Position numbers and translations under genes: made by a program. From assembly GCF_001540865.1 (NCBI RefSeq), contig NC_033635.1, forward strand, positions 4,594,963 to 4,658,962: 64,000 nucleotides of DNA. Reading direction: 5' to 3'. Below, in pieces: positions 59,374 to 64,000 of this stretch (position 1 is the stretch's first letter; every line of letters begins with the position of its first letter). The notes under the pieces were generated by a model. That model searched no databases, was not told the DNA's origin, and saw only the letters and a program-made list of their open reading frames with translations. The DNA comes from Ananas comosus (Eukaryota > Streptophyta > Magnoliopsida > Poales > Bromeliaceae).

Positions 59374-59671
59374 CTCTTATTTACATACTATTAATAGTCC
59401 TTCAGCACAACTATATATATAGTTTACATGCTATACTATTGATATTATGTGAATATACAGTGTTCACTATATATCAATTTTTTCATCCTTGTATTATTAT
59501 TATTCCATCAATCGCCACTAAAATCTATGCATCAAAGGGTCAAAAGGTTGATAATAAACATTATTACCATACTATCAAAATATTCCAACCGTACACTCTC
59601 TCTCTTCGGATGTTTCAGTATTGAAAATAACTTATAAACACGGTGATCTCCGTACCTTCGAAAGTGTCGGA

Positions 59672-59735
<64 letters not shown>
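59672..59735. repeat. CT then TA microsatellite
   Basis: A CT run (59672-59706) passes into TA dinucleotides up to the left end of the next element. The same CT-then-TA order follows that element at 60276-60336. Confidence 0.9.
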
Positions 59736-59739
<4 letters not shown>

Positions 59740-60273
59740 GAGCTAGAATACTATCGATAGCAAATGGGCTCCATTGCCACCTATTTGTTTTTTATGATAG
59801 AGTCTCCAAATCGACGATCGGCACCGTTGAACATGATCTATACCACTTGAAGTATTTAGAAATCAAATTTCAAATCTTTTCGATATCATTTGCCTAATGA
59901 TCAAAGGGTTTCAAAATTTATAATTTTAATGGTCGATATGAGGCGTTTTCTCGTTTAACGGCGTAAAGATATCCAAATTAATTAAATTTTTATTAGAAAA
60001 TTCTTTAAACTATTTAAAATAAGATCTATACTCTTGATCTTGATTACAAGACTCCTATCATCATTTTTTAAAGAATATTCATTTTCAGCCATTCATTTTT
60101 ATGTCCACTCGATGGATAAGAGAATAATATCGGAAATGTATAAAATTTGATTTATAAACACTTCAAGTGATATAGATCATTTTCAACGGTGTCGATCGTC
60201 GATTTAGAGACTCCATCATCGAAAACAAATGGGTGGCAACGAAGTCCGTTTGCTATCGATAGTATTCTAGCTC

Positions 60274-60277
<4 letters not shown>
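59736..60277. mobile_element. 542-bp element with ~150-bp inverted repeats between two CT/TA microsatellites
   Basis: Ends are AGTTGAGCTAGAATACTATC and its exact inverse; similarity continues through CGATAGCAAA, GTTGCCACC, CATTTGTTTTC and TCGACGATCG for about 150 bp. It is the best-preserved member of the microsatellite-flanked family here. No coding capacity. Confidence 0.75.
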
Positions 60278-60336
<59 letters not shown>

Positions 60337-60800
60337 AAATACAAAATAAATTCGGGTTCAGGTCGGATTCGAGTTCGGGTTCGGGTCGGGTACGGTCAAA
60401 ATCCATATCCGTCGGATTTCTATTTTTGATATCCATATCCGAATCCATATCCATTTAGTATCGGATATATCCGTTTCATTCGGGTTCGGATTCAGATAAA
60501 ATTTCGGGTATCCATACCTATTGACATCCCTAACCTCCGCTGAGGGAAAGAATCTGTTTCAGCGCTATTGTAGCGCAGAACATGTTTTCGAGTTCATCAA
60601 GTAATCAGAAAGAACAATTCTAGGGCACACTCATCACTATACATTAGATGGAGAAATAAGTAATACAAAGACTATCTAAACTGTTCCTTTTTCGTCGACA
60701 CCTGCGTTTATTGTCAGCTATTAATCTCTTCCATCTTTTCTACAGCTTAAGTGGTTAAAACAAAACACAACAATATACAGCGAAAGTTGGTGTTTCCTAT
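60278..60800. other. microsatellite, decayed repeat and 3' flank of the RHD3 gene
   Basis: CT and TA runs to 60336, then a GGGTTCGG/ATCCGAATCC-type repeat to about 60530. The rest is probably 3' UTR and terminator region of the minus-strand RHD3 gene. Confidence 0.45.
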
Positions 60801-63800
60801 TTACGAAGAGTTGAGCGTCGGAGAAGCAGGTGAGGACGATGAGGAGTGTGAGTCGGGGGCCGGGTTGGATGATAAAGGAGGTTGCCCTTGCGATCGGCTT
60901 CTGAAACTTGGTGCGTCAATAGAAGGGGCCGGTCGTGGAGGTTGGGGGGGCTGGTAATACTTGTGCCCCTCGTCGGCTAGTTTCCTTAGTATGTTCATTA
61001 CTGTCGGAAGAAACCTTGCTGACAGAGCTAGAAGTCCAGAGAGCTGCGCAAAATAGTCGACAACATAGGAGATTTATCAAAACCCAACTAAAAATAAGAC
61101 ATAATTGATCATACCCGAGTGGTATAACACGAAACAAAATTAGATGTTTGTTTTTGATTTGACCAGATTCAATATTCCAATCCATCTAGTAAGCAAAGGA
61201 AAAATTGCAGCTCAGGGCTTGAATTTCGTTTTAGAAACAAAATAAAACATATGTTTTGTGGTTAAAATTAGCAGCAAAGTCTATTCATGCATACGATTTT
61301 ATGGTACTTTTAAAGTATGATTAATTACTCATCATTATCTTAGTCCTTTATAACTATTATTTATAAGAGACATACAAGCTAAGCTAACAAAAAGTTTGTT
61401 TCCAAAAGATGCTGGGTACCTGTGATGTTTATGTAGTCGTTTTCTCATGGATAGTAGTATCATTTATTAGGAAGTAATAGAAAATCCTCAAAGTCAAAAA
61501 AAAAAAAAGTGATTAAGATATCATTAATCAACAATATCAAATTGTGTACAGCAAATATAGAAATGAAATTCTGCTTACCATGCCGCGCCGAAATTCTTCA
61601 AGGATATTGAATTGTAACACCACGGCATAGGATACAATGAAAAGAAGAAAGAGTCCCAAGATGTACACTGGGTTCCTGTTCATCAGCAAGAAGAACAGGA
61701 TAAAATTATCAGGCTTTATCCCAAGAAGGAATGTACAAACACACGTGACGAATAAATGAAGATTCACAGTTATATCTCTGCAAAATAATATATTTACAAA
61801 TACACCACTGTGGAAACAGAAAATTCATTTATACCTCTTGGAGATCCAGTTTCTACACAAAATAACCTTACCTTAGGTAGGGTAGTTATCTGATTCATGG
61901 AGAGAATTTATTTGGTCTTTTAGATTAGTTTCTTTGATGGGCATTTCTGTTGGTACAAGGGCATAGTAATTAAGTTTTTGAACAACATATACAGCAATTC
62001 AGATTTTGCAGAGGTAGTATATACACTAATAGATATTTTTGTTAGGGTATTTACATGCAAATATCTCTAAATAATAATACTAAGCCAATAAAAAGTGAAA
62101 ATGAACTAAACAACAGAATAGAAAGACTTATCTCTCGTAGCACAAAATTACCTTAGAAGCATCATAAATTCGTTAAAACCGAGGATTGCAATTGCGACGA
62201 TCGCCCAAGGAGGAGGCAACCAATTACTACTCCGTCTGTGAGCTTCCTGAATCAGGCCAAAAAAGGGAGAAAAATAAAAGACAGAGTAGAAGCAGAGTAT
62301 AAGCATCAGAACTGTGCTGCTTCTGTTCTAACAATGTATGTGTTGGTAATATTCACTCAAATGAACTTTCAGAGTATATTTAACATTCAACTATTTAGAT
62401 GAACTAACCCTCTGACACACAAAGTAAAAGCCTGTAAAGGAGACAGCTAAAAAATTCAAGATGGACCGGCTTTACCTTACTGAGTAATCCCCAAAAGTTT
62501 ATAGAAACAAAACGAGGCAAAAAGAAAGGGAAAAAGCAAACCATACCTGTGCTGAGATTGCTTGGGTGATGGTGTACTCAGTTTCTGATTTAAATTGCCT
62601 CCAAATGGACTTGCACTGCACTGGAGTAATTAATGTATTCCTAGGTGGTATCTGAGAGAAACGAGCATAAATTATGCTTAAATTTCATATAAATCTTAAT
62701 TGTGGAACAAAAAAGTGAAAAACAGGTTGTAATTATGCACTACCTCTTCCCATGTGCTTGAAGCGAGAAGGTCTGTAGAGGCTTCAATACTCCTACTTTG
62801 AGAGACGGGACCTTGTTCTAATAGACTCGAGCTGAGAGCATTCTCTATCTTGTCTGGTTTATCATCTAAGCGTATGGCCGCAAATACAGCTAAGAGTTTT
62901 AGGGCCTGCACAGGATTGCCATGCTCTACAATCATTTCCATGGACGCAAGCAGGCGAATATAAAAACACCACCCAAATTGTATGTATTAACAAATATGTT
63001 CCTGAACTTCCTTTTTTCTTCCTGTGATATTTGATGCAAATCGTTAAGAATAGCCTAATTCTCTGTACATCAAGTTTGTCAGGGGAATTCATATCCTAAA
63101 ATCTAAAGTTAGGGGATCTGTATTCAAATGACACGTAGCGTGCAAACGACTGCATATTTTACGTAACAAAAGATACACTATCCTAGAAAATATCCATATA
63201 TCAGTAATTGAGGTATGTAGTATTCTTAATACCGCTGAACGTGCTTCCTTTGTTATCGCCCTAATATCTTCCTTCCCAGTCCAAACCCTTGGTATTGAGT
63301 CCTTATCATGGTTAAATACAGTAGAAAACCTGCAAAAGATCCAATAACAAGTGTCAAATTATGAGAAACAACCGTATTTCTCTAAAAGCATAAACTATGA
63401 GAGAATGATATTTTTAATATTTGTATTCTACACTTTCCCTCACGTCTGGTTTCGAGGCTTTTTGATAGGCCCAAGACGTTGACTTGGAATAAATGGGAGG
63501 AAATTAAATGAAACTAGGAGCCTAGCAAGATTTGCACTCAAGACCTTCTACTCTAGTACAATGTCAAATTACTTTTAGAGAAATATGGTTGTTTCACATT
63601 CTTTAACAACAACAATAAGAAAATAAATTGTGGAAAAAGTGATAAGAAGTAAAATCTAAGTAATAATTACTACCTATCCTTCATATGTATCAGAACCTTC
63701 CCTGCTTCATCTCTAGCTTTCTTTTCTATCACACCTCTAGCGAATTCCTCTAAGTTTTGGATCATCGTGTCGTGAGTAGCCTGATCAAGTTCAAACCCAG

Positions 63801-63936
63801 AAAGGGAACTCGTAAAATCAGAAACGGCTTTTTCTGTCTCGCGCCTGTAAAGGTTCCTAATTGAAGCCCAAGTATCATCTCCAGCTGCTTCTAGAAGTGA
63901 CTCAACAGGTCCTGCCAGTGCTTCTGTTAATTTGCT
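60801..63936 (-). CDS. RHD3: RHD3-type ER-shaping GTPase, C-terminal part (7 exons; gene continues past 64000)
   Basis: Exons (minus): 63936-63674, 63329-63233, 62905-62744, 62651-62547, 62246-62152, 61675-61579, 61043-60801; GT-AG junctions with matching phases give 353 residues to a TAA. The order is the helical-bundle part ([19 protein letters not shown], then [20 protein letters not shown]), two membrane segments ([11 protein letters not shown] and [20 protein letters not shown]), then a C-terminal helix ([13 protein letters not shown]) and a Pro/Ser-rich tail with a run of five serines. This matches plant RHD3 (atlastin/Sey1-like), which fuses ER tubules with its cytosolic GTPase domain. 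That domain would lie above 64000. Bases 63937-64000 read as intron. Whether it is RHD3 itself or an RHD3-like paralogue cannot be told. Confidence 0.92.
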
Positions 63937-64000
63937 CTGCAAAAATAAAGGGTGTATAACACATGTATCCCTCTGGAAAACGAGAGTTTTCATAGATGCC

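Overview
The window is nuclear DNA of a flowering plant, most likely a non-grass commelinid monocot. The genes have many introns with GT-AG splice sites, introns and spacers are AT-rich, and two genes show the 5'-to-3' GC decline typical of commelinids: the DUF630/DUF632 gene and the first exon of the HSP90 gene. The genus cannot be fixed from sequence alone. Nothing prokaryotic, viral or CRISPR-like was seen.

There are four well-supported genes and one candidate. Between 2.1 and 13.5 kb on the minus strand lies a complete 13-exon cytokinin receptor histidine kinase of the AHK2 type. Just downstream on the same strand is a possible small 3-exon gene encoding 111 residues that I do not recognise. 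Between 35.6 and 44.8 kb, minus strand, is a complete 20-exon organellar (mitochondrial-type) HSP90. Head-to-head with it, at 47.3-50.7 kb on the plus strand, is a 4-exon DUF630/DUF632 protein starting with a myristoylation-type Met-Gly-Cys. The right edge, 60.8-64 kb minus strand, holds the last seven exons of an RHD3-type ER-shaping GTPase, whose GTPase domain lies beyond the window.

The spacers are dominated by mobile elements, many with boundaries and target-site duplications readable by eye. They include a 5'-truncated LINE whose frame is broken at tryptophan positions, hAT-type MITEs, Mutator-like MITEs with long inverted repeats, a small CACTA element, tRNA-derived SINEs, degenerate Cassandra-like elements carrying 5S rRNA sequence, and a family of long-inverted-repeat elements beside TA, CT or CA microsatellites. 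Several are nested or lie in introns of the kinase and HSP90 genes.

The most notable structures are a 2.05-kb tandem duplication (18.6-22.7 kb) with a single undetermined base exactly at its join, a 1.9-kb inverted-repeat element with a palindromic core filling much of the shared HSP90/DUF632 promoter region, and the candidate small gene downstream of the kinase. The genes belong to unrelated pathways (cytokinin perception, organelle protein folding, a plant-specific membrane-associated family, ER shaping) and do not form a functional cluster. I found no convincing new multi-gene system.
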